DNA from: an uncultured Lachnospiraceae bacterium
Lineage (GTDB): Bacteria > Bacillota > Clostridia > Lachnospirales > Lachnospiraceae
NCBI GenBank assembly: GCA_934351925.1
Contig: CAKRJT010000023.1
Span: 1-43,085 of the forward strand
Reading direction: 5' to 3'
Length of the DNA stretch: 43,085 nucleotides
Under the pieces are notes generated by a model, which saw only the letters and a list, made by a program, of their open reading frames with translations, made no database searches and was not told the origin of the DNA. A program made the position numbers and the translations under genes. Shown here piece after piece: positions 1 through 8,097 of the stretch (the first letter of the stretch is position 1; each line of letters starts with the position of its first letter).

Positions 1-92
1 AGATGGGAAGCCACGACGAGCTTATGAAAAATAAGGACGGAATGTATTACAAGCTTTATATGTCGCAGTATGATTTCTTGAATAAGAAATAA
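1..92 (+). CDS. C-terminal end of an ABC exporter (ATP-binding/permease), partial
   Basis: Only the last 29 or so codons are inside the window, ending at TAA 90-92. The translation begins with GSHDELM and continues to YYKLYMSQYDFLNKK. The GSHDEL segment is the H-loop (switch) region found just before the end of the nucleotide-binding domain of ABC exporters of the MsbA/LmrA type, and YYKLYxSQ is the usual tail of such half-transporters in Firmicutes. The substrate cannot be told from this piece. The gene starts upstream of the window, on the strand opposite to the cotJ operon that follows. Confidence 0.75.
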   Translation, partial: MGSHDELMKNKDGMYYKLYMSQYDFLNKK

Positions 93-165
93 TTGAACAG
101 AAAATAATTAAACAGAAAACAATTAAATAGCTGGAGCTGTGAGCCGGAAGCTTATTTGATTTTGG

Positions 166-242
166 AACAGCCGCCTCAGGAATAATATATGGATAGGGGA
201 AGTATACTTGAAATGTATTATCTGTGGGGCGGCTTGTTTTTT
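166..242 (+). terminator. Probable terminator of the ABC exporter
   Basis: An imperfect long hairpin pairs AACAGCCGCC (166-175) plus the following AATAATA with TATTAT and GGCGGCTTGTT (229-239), and is followed at once by a run of six T. The stem has a few bulges and the loop is about 20 bases. Confidence 0.5.
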
Positions 243-389
243 GGGAGTTGTGATGGGCGGCGGAGAAGGGTCTGTGGAGGTCTAAAAAAGATTCATGTAG
301 TTTAGTGCGATTTGCGGCAGAAAATATGAATAATTTAGTGTGAAAATTCACATAAGAGCAGTTGATTTTTACATGAACAGCATATAAGA

Positions 390-464
390 AACCACCGCTT
401 TGCAGAAGTTTATTACACATCAGTTATGATGCAGCCGTAATATCTTATCCGCAAAGCGGTGGTT
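390..464 (-). terminator. Long hairpin, probable terminator of the cotJ operon
   Basis: AACCACCGCTTTGC (390-403) and GCAAAGCGGTGGTT (451-464) are perfect 14-bp inverted repeats. Inner arms also pair: GTAATA-type against TATTAC, and GCATCA against TGATGT, so the whole 75 bases fold into one long imperfect hairpin. On the minus strand it is followed by TTTCTTATAT; on the plus strand by ATATTTTTG. It could therefore work in both directions. Confidence 0.5.
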
Positions 465-569
465 CCATATTTTTGACGGGTCACAATGTCAAAAATCCTC
501 ACGCAGGCAAGCTCGCATCGGGCTTCTGACCTTTTAACCCTTATATTTTGAATACTGCATTATTCTATT

Positions 570-1166
570 TCATGTATCTATCGAAGGATTGAATGCATAG
601 AAGTTCTTTGCGTCAAGTCCCTCCCGCGTGATGTTGAGTGCTTCACCGAAGCGCTGGAAGTGAACAATCTCCCTCGCTCTCAAAAAGCGTAACGGCTCAA
701 CAATATCCGGTTCACTTATCAGTCTCAACAGGTTATCATATACGCTTCTTGCTTTTTGCTCGGCAGCTAAATCCTCCATGAGATCTGTTATAGGGTCACC
801 CTTTACCTGAAATTCACATGCGTTGAAGGGGATTCCGCCCGCTGCCTGCGGCCAGACACCAAGCGTATGGTCGACATAGTATGGTGCAAAACCTGATTTC
901 TCTATCTCCTCGGGTGTGAGGTCGCGCGTGAGCTGGTGAACCATGGCACCGACTATCTCAAGATGTGCCAGTTCCTCCGTGCCGACATCGGTAAGCACTC
1001 CCGCTACGCGTCTGTCTTTCATCGAATATCTCTGCGACAGATATCTGAACGATGCCCCGGCTTCGCCGTCCGGGCCGCCATACTGGCTGATGATAATCTG
1101 TGCCAGCTTAGGATTAGGTTCCTTGATGTGTACAGGAAATTCTAATTTTTTTTCATAAATCCACAT
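570..1166 (-). CDS. cotJC: Spore coat protein CotJC, manganese-catalase family
   Basis: 198 residues, about the usual length for CotJC. The protein is a di-iron/manganese four-helix fold: the metal-ligand motifs ExxH are visible as EELAHLE (around residue 65) and REIVHFQ (around residue 165). The sequence VLTDVGTEELAHLE is typical of the family. It is a structural and possibly peroxide-destroying component of the inner spore coat, where it interacts with CotJA in Bacillus. Its start ATG overlaps the cotJB stop by one base (TAATG), so translation is coupled. It is the last gene of cotJA-cotJB-cotJC. In Bacillus the operon is expressed in the mother cell under sigma-E; I see no convincing sigma-E site here. 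Confidence 0.95.
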   Translation of the reverse strand: MWIYEKKLEFPVHIKEPNPKLAQIIISQYGGPDGEAGASFRYLSQRYSMKDRRVAGVLTDVGTEELAHLEIVGAMVHQLTRDLTPEEIEKSGFAPYYVDHTLGVWPQAAGGIPFNACEFQVKGDPITDLMEDLAAEQKARSVYDNLLRLISEPDIVEPLRFLRAREIVHFQRFGEALNITREGLDAKNFYAFNPSIDT

Positions 1167-1441
1167 TATTTATACGCCTCCATTTCCCAAGGCCACGGTA
1201 GCTGCTGCCATGTCCAGCAGGTGTCAGAGTTGACCTGATAGAATGTGAGCGGGCCATAGAGGCGCTCGTATTCAGCTACATTGTGCTCATATTCCGCCTG
1301 GTGCTTATGAAAGGCGGTGAGTGCCTGCGTGCAGTCGGGGTGAGTGTCGAGATACAGCCCGAGGTCAATCATCATAAATTCACATTCGTGAATTTTCCTG
1401 AAGAGAGCTTTTTTGTCGTTGCACATTTCGGTCATCTGCAT
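1166..1441 (-). CDS. cotJB: Spore coat protein CotJB
   Basis: 91 residues. The features KALFRKIHECEFMMIDLGLYLDTHPDC, the central AExEH pattern and the C-terminal WPWEMEA are diagnostic of CotJB, a small helical protein of the spore coat whose biochemical role is not known. It overlaps cotJA by 10 bases upstream and cotJC by one base downstream, so the three genes are one transcription unit. Confidence 0.93.
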   Translation of the reverse strand: MQMTEMCNDKKALFRKIHECEFMMIDLGLYLDTHPDCTQALTAFHKHQAEYEHNVAEYERLYGPLTFYQVNSDTCWTWQQLPWPWEMEAYK

Positions 1442-1806
1442 CTGCCTCCTCTCATAAAAGGTTTTAAGAGTGAAGGAAAGGCGGTTCCGACCGTGAAGGC
1501 TTTGGACTCCTCGAATAATTCCTCAAATATCTGAAACGGTACATACGCCATCGCGACAGGGCAGTATGGTGACGGCGTGACACAGGATTGTGCAATACCC
1601 TCGGCAGGAGTTGTGCGCGGCTGTATCATGCACATTTTTTCGGAAGTGTTTGGAAGCTCATTTTGAGGTGCTGCTGCATTACAGCAGGGTTGTGGGGTGG
1701 CTGTATTTCGGCCGCAGCCGTTTGACTGCCTGTTATGTGCCTGATTTGGACAGGTCATCATAGGCTGGCGTTGACCGGCGCGGTAATTGCCATTATAATA
1801 AGCCAT
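1432..1806 (-). CDS. cotJA: Spore coat protein CotJA with a long Cys/Asn/Gln-rich N-terminal extension
   Basis: 124 residues. The C-terminal half (AMAYVPFQ, FEELFEESKAF, GTAFPSLLKPF) is the CotJA family signature; CotJA is needed for assembly of CotJC into the coat. The N-terminal 60 residues are additional: low-complexity, rich in Asn, Gln, Pro and Cys (for example MTCPNQAHNRQSNGCGRN and PQPCCNAAAP). Such tails are common in clostridial coat proteins and may allow disulfide cross-linking (inference). A clear ribosome-binding site, AGAGGAG, lies about 8 bases upstream of the ATG at 1806. Confidence 0.88.
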   Translation of the reverse strand: MAYYNGNYRAGQRQPMMTCPNQAHNRQSNGCGRNTATPQPCCNAAAPQNELPNTSEKMCMIQPRTTPAEGIAQSCVTPSPYCPVAMAYVPFQIFEELFEESKAFTVGTAFPSLLKPFMRGGRCR

Positions 1807-1928
1807 ATAGGACTCCTCTTGTATTTTTCTATAAAATATAATATGAAGAAAGATATTTTTGGTGAAAACAGGGGCAGTATTGAAATATTATTTGTGCCCG
1901 GACGCAGGCGGTGAGATGGTGGCAGGTT

Positions 1929-2813
1929 ATGAATAAGAGGACAGGGATATCGGTACACGGAATGGTTGATGTAAGTCATGTGACAAGCAGTGAGCCGCAT
2001 GACATGGCGGTGTGGCATTACCATTCGGGCTATGAAATATATGTTCAGTCGGACGGCAGCAGATACATGTTCTATGATGGTCAGAGGTATCTTTTAAAGA
2101 GAGGTGCAGTTGCCGTGTTCAAGCCGTATGAGCTGCATTATGGCGAGAGCGCTGATTTGGGATACTATGAGAGATACGTCGTGAATTTTTCGGTGGAATA
2201 TGTTGAGAAGGTGCTCGGTGGAAAAAATGAGGCGGAGGATATATTGTCGCGGATAAATTCCGGAATTTTTTATCTGTCGGAGCGGCAGACGATTTTTCTG
2301 ACGGTGCTTTTTGACGAGCTGATTAAGGAGCGTGAAAAAAAGATAACATGCAATGACGGGATATTTGGGTGTGGGCTGGTTGCCATGCTGTCCTTTTTGA
2401 CCGGCTGTGAGGTGGAGGACGATGGGAACGGGAATATGCAGGGATATAAAAACAACGGCAGCACATCGAAGCTTCCGGGTGAACTTAGGGCTGCTATTGA
2501 ATACATAAATGCTAACTATCAGTCTCAGGTGACGCTTGATAAAATATCGTCCGTCATCAATATTGACAAGTACTATTTTAGTCATCTATTCAAAAGATAC
2601 ACGGGATTGACAGTGATGCAGTATGTGAACAGCGTGAGGATTTCAGGTGCACACAGGCTTTTAAATATGACGGATATGAGTGTGGAACAGATAGCGCATG
2701 CGTCAGGATTTGGAAGCTACACAAATATGGAACGTGCTTTTAAGAAGAAATATGATATGACACCAATTCAGCTTAGAAAGTCAGATAAAAGCAATATAAG
2801 CAGAAAAATATAA
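1929..2813 (+). CDS. AraC-family transcriptional regulator of the GH28/GH2 locus
   Basis: About 294 residues. The N-terminal half is a cupin-like sensing domain (VWHYHSGYEIYVQSDG, then AVAVFKPYELHYGE). The C-terminal 100 residues are two helix-turn-helix motifs of AraC type: LDKISSVINIDKYYFSHLFKRYTG and VEQIAHASGFGSYTNMERAFKKKYDMTP. The protein likely binds DNA upstream of the GH28 gene 128 bases downstream and activates it when a sugar is present (inference from position). The start is uncertain: GTG 1911, ATG 1929 and ATG 1963 are in frame and none has a strong ribosome-binding site; I chose 1929. The gene is divergent from cotJA. Confidence 0.88.
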   Translation: MNKRTGISVHGMVDVSHVTSSEPHDMAVWHYHSGYEIYVQSDGSRYMFYDGQRYLLKRGAVAVFKPYELHYGESADLGYYERYVVNFSVEYVEKVLGGKNEAEDILSRINSGIFYLSERQTIFLTVLFDELIKEREKKITCNDGIFGCGLVAMLSFLTGCEVEDDGNGNMQGYKNNGSTSKLPGELRAAIEYINANYQSQVTLDKISSVINIDKYYFSHLFKRYTGLTVMQYVNSVRISGAHRLLNMTDMSVEQIAHASGFGSYTNMERAFKKKYDMTPIQLRKSDKSNISRKI

Positions 2814-2819
2814 AAAATA

Positions 2820-2851
2820 AAGCAATATATGCATAAAATAAATATATGCTT
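2820..2851. promoter_or_regulatory. Inverted repeat upstream of the GH28 gene
   Basis: AAGCAATATAT and ATATATGCTT form an interrupted AT-rich dyad just after the regulator stop codon and about 90 bases before the GH28 start. It could be an AraC-type operator or a weak transcription stop; no T-run follows. Confidence 0.3.
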
Positions 2852-2941
2852 GTGGTACGATTAATGCAGTGACAGATAAACACGAGATATGGTGTTTTCA
2901 TAAATTTTGTGCCGCAGACAGGCGGTGGAATGGAGAAGCAT

Positions 2942-4117
2942 ATGCATAAAATAGTATCATCAGATTTCACATCAATCCAGCAGGCGATAGACCACTGCGC
3001 TGCTTGCGGTGGTGGCACGGTGTACATTCCAAAGGGAGAGTGGCACTGCGGCAGTCTGTATCTTAAAAGCCATGTGCATTTACAGCTCGACGATGAGGCG
3101 GTCGTAAGCTTCAGCGATGTGCCGGAGGACTATCTTCCCGTGGTGTTCACGCGCTGGGAGGGAATGGAGTGTTACAATTATTCGCCGCTCATATATGCGA
3201 GGGATTGTGAGGACATAGGCATAACAGGCGGCGGCAGGCTCGTTGGGAACGGGCAGGCATGGTGGCCGTGGAAGAAGCTGCAGCAGGAGGCGGCAAATGA
3301 GCTCTGCTATGCACAGGCAAAAGGAATTTCCGTGGAGAAGCGTGTCTACGGCACGAGGGAAGCGGCGCTCAGACCATCGTTTATACAGTTTGTTGGGTGT
3401 GAGAATGTTGTTCTGTCGGATTTTACGATAGAGGACGGTCCGCAATGGACAATTCACCCGGTCTACTGTGAGCATGTGACGGTCCGCGGAGTGAAGGTGG
3501 TTACGCACGGACCGAACACGGACGGGCTCAATCCCGACTCATGCACCGATGTGCTCATAGAGGGCTGCAGCTTTGAGACGGGTGACGACTGCATCGCGAT
3601 AAATGCCGGAATGAACGAGGACGGCTGGCGTGTCGGAAAGCCGTGTAAGGACATTGTGATAAGGGATTGTACGATGAGCGGAGGCCACGGCGCGGTGGTC
3701 ATAGGAAGTGCCATATCGGGCGGTGTCGAGAACGTCAGGGTGACGGACTGCAAGGTAAAGAATACGATGCAGGGAATAAGGATAAAGACAATGCGCGGGC
3801 GTGGCGGTTATGTGAAGAATGCTACATTTGAGAATATTGAGATTGAGAATATCTCAAATCAGGCGGTGCAGATTAACTCCTTTTATGAGTTCAGCACGGT
3901 TAAGCCGCTCACGGACACGCCGTCGGAGCTTTCGGATATAAGCATTGAGAATGTTCACGGTGAGGGCGCAGACACAGCCGTAGAGATAAAGGGGCTGCCT
4001 GAAAAGCCGTTACGCAATATTTCCCTGAAGAACATCAGGCTGACCGCGGCTAAGGCTATGACGGTGCTCGATGTGGAAAATATAAGCATCGAAGATGTGA
4101 AGGTCAATCTTTTATAG
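2942..4117 (+). CDS. GH28 glycoside hydrolase (polygalacturonase-like, probably exo- and cytoplasmic)
   Basis: About 391 residues, a right-handed parallel beta-helix enzyme that hydrolyses alpha-1,4-galacturonosyl bonds of pectin. All four GH28 motifs are present: N192-T-D194, G214-D215-D216-C (the three catalytic aspartates are D194, D215 and D216), H249-G250 and R280-I-K282-T. Repeated IExxxx-type beta-helix rungs fill the C-terminal third. There is no signal peptide, so it should act on imported oligogalacturonides or similar glycans. ATG 2942 is preferred because GGAG lies 6 bases ahead; ATG 2930 and GTG 2909 are in frame but badly spaced. It sits between the AraC regulator and a GH2 enzyme, forming a uronide-use locus. 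Confidence 0.92.
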   Translation: MHKIVSSDFTSIQQAIDHCAACGGGTVYIPKGEWHCGSLYLKSHVHLQLDDEAVVSFSDVPEDYLPVVFTRWEGMECYNYSPLIYARDCEDIGITGGGRLVGNGQAWWPWKKLQQEAANELCYAQAKGISVEKRVYGTREAALRPSFIQFVGCENVVLSDFTIEDGPQWTIHPVYCEHVTVRGVKVVTHGPNTDGLNPDSCTDVLIEGCSFETGDDCIAINAGMNEDGWRVGKPCKDIVIRDCTMSGGHGAVVIGSAISGGVENVRVTDCKVKNTMQGIRIKTMRGRGGYVKNATFENIEIENISNQAVQINSFYEFSTVKPLTDTPSELSDISIENVHGEGADTAVEIKGLPEKPLRNISLKNIRLTAAKAMTVLDVENISIEDVKVNLL

Positions 4118-4119
4118 GA

Positions 4120-4417
4120 GATGTTGAGGGTAAATAGGCTTATTTATAGTTTGAACGTATAACGGAATATATTTATGCATATCGACTCCGATTGTACGGA
4201 GCAAGATGTTCTAAGGACTCTGATTTATATACTTGTAAGGTACGCCACCGATGCAAAATCAGCCTTCCATGGCTGTTTGCATCTATTCCGCCCTCCATGG
4301 CGGAATTGGCTGTGTGCTGTGCAGAGTTCTAAGAACATCTAAACTCCTCCCAAAAGTCGCGGTACGCATAAACATATCCCGTTATACATAGCAATTTTTA
4401 TCCTATTTGCCCCGATA
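4120..4417. repeat. Structured dispersed repeat, copy A
   Basis: One of three copies of an element of about 300 bp that fills the gap between GH28 and GH2. Outer arms around 4124-4138 and 4402-4413 are partly complementary. The main arms 4157-4184 and 4360-4387 pair at 24 of 28 positions. Inside lie GGAG/CTCC, an inner stem (4206-4222 with 4322-4338), the junction GCCA (4244-4247) with TGGC (4307-4310), hairpin 4250-4283 with loop TTCCAT, and a perfect 8-bp hairpin 4285-4306 with loop CTCCAT. Corresponding stems in copies B and C have different sequences but still pair. It carries no reading frame of note. Confidence 0.85.
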
Positions 4418-4468
4418 CCCATAAACTTATAATGAATTAAACATATGTAAAACACAAGGAGGTATACC

Positions 4469-6163
4469 ATGTTAAGATTATTTAACACACATGAGGTAAG
4501 AAGAGTTACCGAGCTTGAGGGAATGTGGGATTTTGTAATGGAGGGAAGTGACAAAAAATACAGAATGATGGTTCCGGGCTGCATAGAGCAGCACCCTGAT
4601 TTTCTCGACAAGCGCGGGACAGGCTGGTACACGAGGAGGCTTGCCGTACCTTATGACACCAATCTGCGACTGGAATTTAAAGGGGTCAGCCATACGGCTG
4701 ATGTGTACCTTGATGGCGTTAAAATGGGGCATCACTACAATGCCTTTACGCCATTTTCGGTGATTGCAAAGGACGTCAAGGCGGGTGAGCATGAGCTGAG
4801 GGTCAGGGTCGACAACAGATTTACGCAGGAGTCCGCACTTCATGTGCCGAATGACTATTACACCTACGGAGGCATCACAAGACCGGTGGCTATGGAGGAG
4901 CTTGGCGATGTTTACATAAAGAATCTGCATTTTGAGCCGTTTATGACGGAGAGCGGCTGGCATGCAAAGATTAAAGTCACCCTTGTCAATCTCTCGGATT
5001 GTGAGCAGACAGCAGAGCTTGACGGAAGGCTGGCTGCTGACATGATATATGCCGCCTCGGACAGTGATACTAATATAGATGAGCTCTCCGGGAGCATCAC
5101 ATTAGCGCCGGATGAGGAGCACACGCTCGAGGTTGAGGCAGCCTTTACGGACGTGCTCGCGTGGAGCAGCAGGGAACCTAATCTTTATCTTGTCAAGCTT
5201 CATATTTCAAGAGACGGAAAAATTGTCGACGATTACATAGACCGCGTCGGCTTCAGGCAGGTCAAGGTGTCGGGTAAGGACATTCTCGTGAATGGCGAGA
5301 AAATCTATATGAAGGGCTTTAACAGGCATGAGGACTATGCGACGGTGGGCTGTGCCATTCCGCTTCAGTTAATGGTCCAGGATATGGATCTGATGCAGGA
5401 GATGAATGCGAATGCCGTTAGAACCTGCCACTATCCTAATGATGAGAGATTTCTTGACCTCTGTGACGAGAGGGGCATGTATGTCTGGGAGGAAAATCAT
5501 GCGAGAGGCTTTGGGCTGGAGCGCATGCAGAATCCTAACTTTGACAGACAGTGCAGGGACTGCATAGACGAGATGATTGAAAACCATTATAATCATCCGT
5601 CAATAGTTGTATGGGGAATTTTGAATGAGTGTGCGAGTGAGACCGAGGAAGGAAGGGAAAAATATGCCGCCCAGTACGCGCAGATACGCTCGCTCGACAG
5701 GTCAAGACCGACGACCTCGGCCACCTGCAGGCATCTTACGGATATATGTCTTGATTTGCCGGATATTGTGTCGTTTAATATGTACTCGGGCTGGTACAAG
5801 GACGTGCCGATTGAAGAGACGAACAGGACGGAGATTGAATGGATAAGAAAGAGCGGCGGTGAGGGTAAGCCGATTATCGTGAGTGAGTTCGGTGCGGCTG
5901 CAATCTATGGCTTCCGCGACAGGGCACACTGCAAGTGGAGCGAGGAGAGACAGGCAGATATCATAAGAGATAATCTTGAGGTCTATATGAATGACGCGGA
6001 TATCTGCGGTGTGTTTGTATGGCAGTTTGCAGACTGCCGTGTGACCGAGGAGGAGTGGTTTGCCACGAGGGCAAGGTGCCACAACAACAAGGGAGTGGTG
6101 GACGAGTACCGCAGACCGAAGCTCGCTTTTGACACTATAAAGGAAATGTATTCAAAAAAATAG
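4469..6163 (+). CDS. GH2 glycoside hydrolase, beta-glucuronidase-like
   Basis: 564 residues with the usual GH2 order: N-terminal jelly-roll sugar-binding domain (1-175), immunoglobulin-like domain (about 176-265) and catalytic (beta/alpha)8 barrel (about 270-564). The acid/base is N386-E387 in WGILNEC and the nucleophile is E473 in VSEFG. N539-N-K541 in HNNKG corresponds to the NxK motif that recognises the uronate carboxylate in beta-glucuronidases, and VVDEYRRPK matches their C-terminal stretch. It therefore probably releases glucuronic or a related uronic acid from plant glycans or conjugates. No signal peptide. A good AGGAGG site precedes ATG 4469. The gap to GH28 is filled by repeat copy A, so a separate promoter is likely; TATAAT at 4428-4433 is a candidate -10. 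Confidence 0.9.
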   Translation: MLRLFNTHEVRRVTELEGMWDFVMEGSDKKYRMMVPGCIEQHPDFLDKRGTGWYTRRLAVPYDTNLRLEFKGVSHTADVYLDGVKMGHHYNAFTPFSVIAKDVKAGEHELRVRVDNRFTQESALHVPNDYYTYGGITRPVAMEELGDVYIKNLHFEPFMTESGWHAKIKVTLVNLSDCEQTAELDGRLAADMIYAASDSDTNIDELSGSITLAPDEEHTLEVEAAFTDVLAWSSREPNLYLVKLHISRDGKIVDDYIDRVGFRQVKVSGKDILVNGEKIYMKGFNRHEDYATVGCAIPLQLMVQDMDLMQEMNANAVRTCHYPNDERFLDLCDERGMYVWEENHARGFGLERMQNPNFDRQCRDCIDEMIENHYNHPSIVVWGILNECASETEEGREKYAAQYAQIRSLDRSRPTTSATCRHLTDICLDLPDIVSFNMYSGWYKDVPIEETNRTEIEWIRKSGGEGKPIIVSEFGAAAIYGFRDRAHCKWSEERQADIIRDNLEVYMNDADICGVFVWQFADCRVTEEEWFATRARCHNNKGVVDEYRRPKLAFDTIKEMYSKK

Positions 6164-6196
6164 TGTCTGAAACTGTCCGTAAAATATAATAAATCC

Positions 6197-6226
6197 TTGT
6201 CATACTGATACATTAAGTGATAATAT
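6197..6226 (+). promoter_or_regulatory. Candidate promoter of the chemotaxis receptor gene
   Basis: TTGTCA (6197-6202) and TAATAT (6221-6226) are separated by 18 bases, about 85 bases ahead of the receptor start. This fits a sigma-A promoter; flagellar sigma-D control cannot be judged. Confidence 0.4.
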
Positions 6227-6309
6227 GTAACATATGGTATCGGCAACGCACTCCGCGGTGAGCCTGAATATTATAGGTTACATTATGGAAAAGGTATGGA
6301 GGAAGTATT

Positions 6310-7791
6310 ATGGAGAACAAAAAAATTGACGGGCTCAGGCTGTCAAACAGAGCCAGCATGATTGCATACAGCATAATGAACATCATTCTTGTCGTCTGCT
6401 ATCTGCTTGAGGTATTGAAAAAGAGCAGAACGCCTGGATACTTTGTTGTATTTTGCATTTTTGCACTTGTGCCGTATGCAATTTGTCTGGCATTGTACTT
6501 GAGGGACAGGGGAAACGCCTATCTGAAATATGCGATATCGGGTGGATATGTGGTATTTTATCTTTTTATTATATTTACAACTGTATCGCCGGTTGCATAT
6601 GTCTATGCGTTACTTATTGCAGTCATTCTTGTGTCCTACAATGACATTAAGGTATCGGCAGCATTTATGGGTGTTGTGTCACTGGGAAACATTATTCAGG
6701 TGGCTTACAGTGCGGTATCCGGTCAACTCGCATCAGAGGATATGGCTAACGTTGAGATAAGAGTTGCCTCGGTACTCTTATTTATGGGATATCTTATGAT
6801 GGCTACATATGTATCAAAGAAATGCAATGACAGTCAGCTTAAGCAGGTTGAGGAGGAGAAAGAGCATAGTGCGGCTCTTATGACTGAGATTTTAGGAGTT
6901 GCACAGAAGATTACCGATGATATCGGTGTGGTCTCAGAAAAAGTCGGTATACTCGAGGACACTGCGGGAAGAACGAAAGACTCGATGAGAGAAGTGGCAT
7001 CAGGAACGAATGAGACTGTCGGCTCCATCCAGGTGCAGCTTGAAAAGACCGAGCAGATTCAAAAGACCATAAACAGCGTCAAGCAGGCATCGGGAATGAT
7101 TGTCGAAAATGTGAATGAGACCAAGGCTGAGCTTGATCTGTCTAAGAAGAATATGGATGAGCTTTTAAGATGTGTTCAGGTTTCAAACGAAGCGAACGCG
7201 AATGTCTCGAAGGAGCTTTTACAGCTTCGCGGGCACACGGACAGAATGCAGTCAATAATAGACCTTATCAACAGTATCGCATCACAGACGAGTCTGCTTG
7301 CACTCAATGCGAGCATCGAGGCGGCAAGGGCAGGTGACGCCGGCCGCGGGTTTGCGGTGGTTGCCTCTGAGATTTCCAATCTTGCAGACCAGACACAGGG
7401 AGCGACCGGGGATATAACGGGACTTATTGGCAGTATATCCACGGAGCTTGCCGATGTGGTCAAGGTGATTGAGGATATGATTAAAGTGTCTGAAAATCAG
7501 AATCATGCTGCGGATGAGACTGTTAAGAGTTTTGAGAAGATTGCAGGAAAGAATGACAGAGTCTATGCTGAGGCGGGAAAGATGAACAGCCTTGTGCATG
7601 AGTTGAACGACGCTAACCAGGCGATAGTCGACGGAATACAGACAATATCCGGTGTCACCGAGGAGGTGACGGCTCACTCGACCGAGACACTCAAGGCGAG
7701 TGAGGACAACAGTGCCATCACGCAGGAGGTCGGAAGAACCATAGCAGGGCTTAATGAGCTTGCCGACCAGCTAAAAGGACTTAAAAAATAA
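6310..7791 (+). CDS. Methyl-accepting chemotaxis protein with polytopic membrane sensor
   Basis: 493 residues. The first 170 residues hold six hydrophobic helices (about 15-35, 43-63, 72-91, 95-108, 115-135, 150-168) with no large extracellular domain and no obvious HAMP domain. The rest is the coiled-coil MCP signalling domain; the highly conserved hairpin tip is at about 318-356 (INSIASQTSLLALNASIEAA, then GRGFAVVASEI). It should sense a signal in or through the membrane and control CheA. A GGAGGAAG site precedes ATG 6310. Its position after the uronide locus might mean it guides cells to plant-derived sugars, but nothing in the sequence shows that. Confidence 0.93.
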   Translation: MENKKIDGLRLSNRASMIAYSIMNIILVVCYLLEVLKKSRTPGYFVVFCIFALVPYAICLALYLRDRGNAYLKYAISGGYVVFYLFIIFTTVSPVAYVYALLIAVILVSYNDIKVSAAFMGVVSLGNIIQVAYSAVSGQLASEDMANVEIRVASVLLFMGYLMMATYVSKKCNDSQLKQVEEEKEHSAALMTEILGVAQKITDDIGVVSEKVGILEDTAGRTKDSMREVASGTNETVGSIQVQLEKTEQIQKTINSVKQASGMIVENVNETKAELDLSKKNMDELLRCVQVSNEANANVSKELLQLRGHTDRMQSIIDLINSIASQTSLLALNASIEAARAGDAGRGFAVVASEISNLADQTQGATGDITGLIGSISTELADVVKVIEDMIKVSENQNHAADETVKSFEKIAGKNDRVYAEAGKMNSLVHELNDANQAIVDGIQTISGVTEEVTAHSTETLKASEDNSAITQEVGRTIAGLNELADQLKGLKK

Positions 7792-7796
7792 TTATA

Positions 7797-7836
7797 ATGA
7801 CCGCATGACAGCATTGAGATGGCTTCATGCGGTCAT
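7797..7836 (+). terminator. Hairpin after the chemotaxis receptor
   Basis: A perfect 12-bp stem, ATGACCGCATGA with TCATGCGGTCAT, starts six bases after the stop codon. The T-run that follows is poor (GTATGTTTG), so it may be a weak terminator or an mRNA-stabilising hairpin. Confidence 0.6.
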
Positions 7837-7931
7837 GTATGTTTGGGGTATATTCTGATATATAAGACGTAATCAAGCGTATACCTTATATATTTAGATA
7901 AAAAAGACTGGATTTTTTTACCGTTATGTGG

Positions 7932-7937
7932 TATAAT
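7932..7937 (+). promoter_or_regulatory. Extended -10 promoter of tRNA-Gly
   Basis: TGGTATAAT is an extended -10 element (TATAAT at 7932-7937), 30 bases ahead of the tRNA. No good -35 box is present at the proper distance, which an extended -10 can compensate. Confidence 0.5.
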
Positions 7938-7967
7938 AAACAAAGTTGTTGCAGGAGATGCACATAT

Positions 7968-8038
7968 GCAGGATTAGTACATCGGTAGTATATCAGCTTC
8001 CCAAGCTGAGGAGGCGGGTTCGATTCCCGTATCCTGCT
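7968..8038 (+). tRNA. tRNA-Gly (anticodon CCC)
   Basis: 71-base cloverleaf: acceptor GCAGGAT/ATCCTGC, D stem GTAC/GTAT, anticodon stem TCAGC/GCTGA with loop TTCCCAA giving anticodon CCC, T stem GCGGG/CCCGT with loop TTCGATT. The discriminator is T and CCA is not encoded. Confidence 0.93.
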
Positions 8039-8048
8039 CTGCAAAAAG

Positions 8049-8097
8049 ACGCATGAAGCTTTACGGTTCAAGGCTTTATGCGTTTTTTGTTTTTTTG
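8049..8097 (+). terminator. Terminator after tRNA-Gly
   Basis: ACGCATGAAGC (8049-8059) pairs with GCTTTATGCGT (8073-8083), followed by TTTTTTGTTTTTTT. Confidence 0.85.

Larger units (their letters stand above)
93..569. other. Intergenic region between convergent ABC exporter and cotJC
   Basis: No believable gene is seen in these 477 bases; the open frame on the minus strand here has no ribosome-binding site and low-complexity content. The stretch contains a short imperfect tandem repeat (93-125, unit AATTAAACAGAAAA with variants) and two long imperfect inverted repeats described separately (166-242 and 390-464), which probably end the two convergent transcription units. Confidence 0.6.

Noticed and set aside
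22..420. 132-codon frame on the minus strand
   Set aside because: No ribosome-binding site or domain; it runs through the end of the ABC exporter gene and both hairpins of the intergenic region.
4120..4417. Classical MITE explanation for the repeat family
   Set aside because: MITE copies share the same terminal repeats because one transposase reads them. Here the arms of copy C differ from A and B, yet pair perfectly within the copy. Mobility is still possible, but the usual MITE model does not explain the compensated changes.
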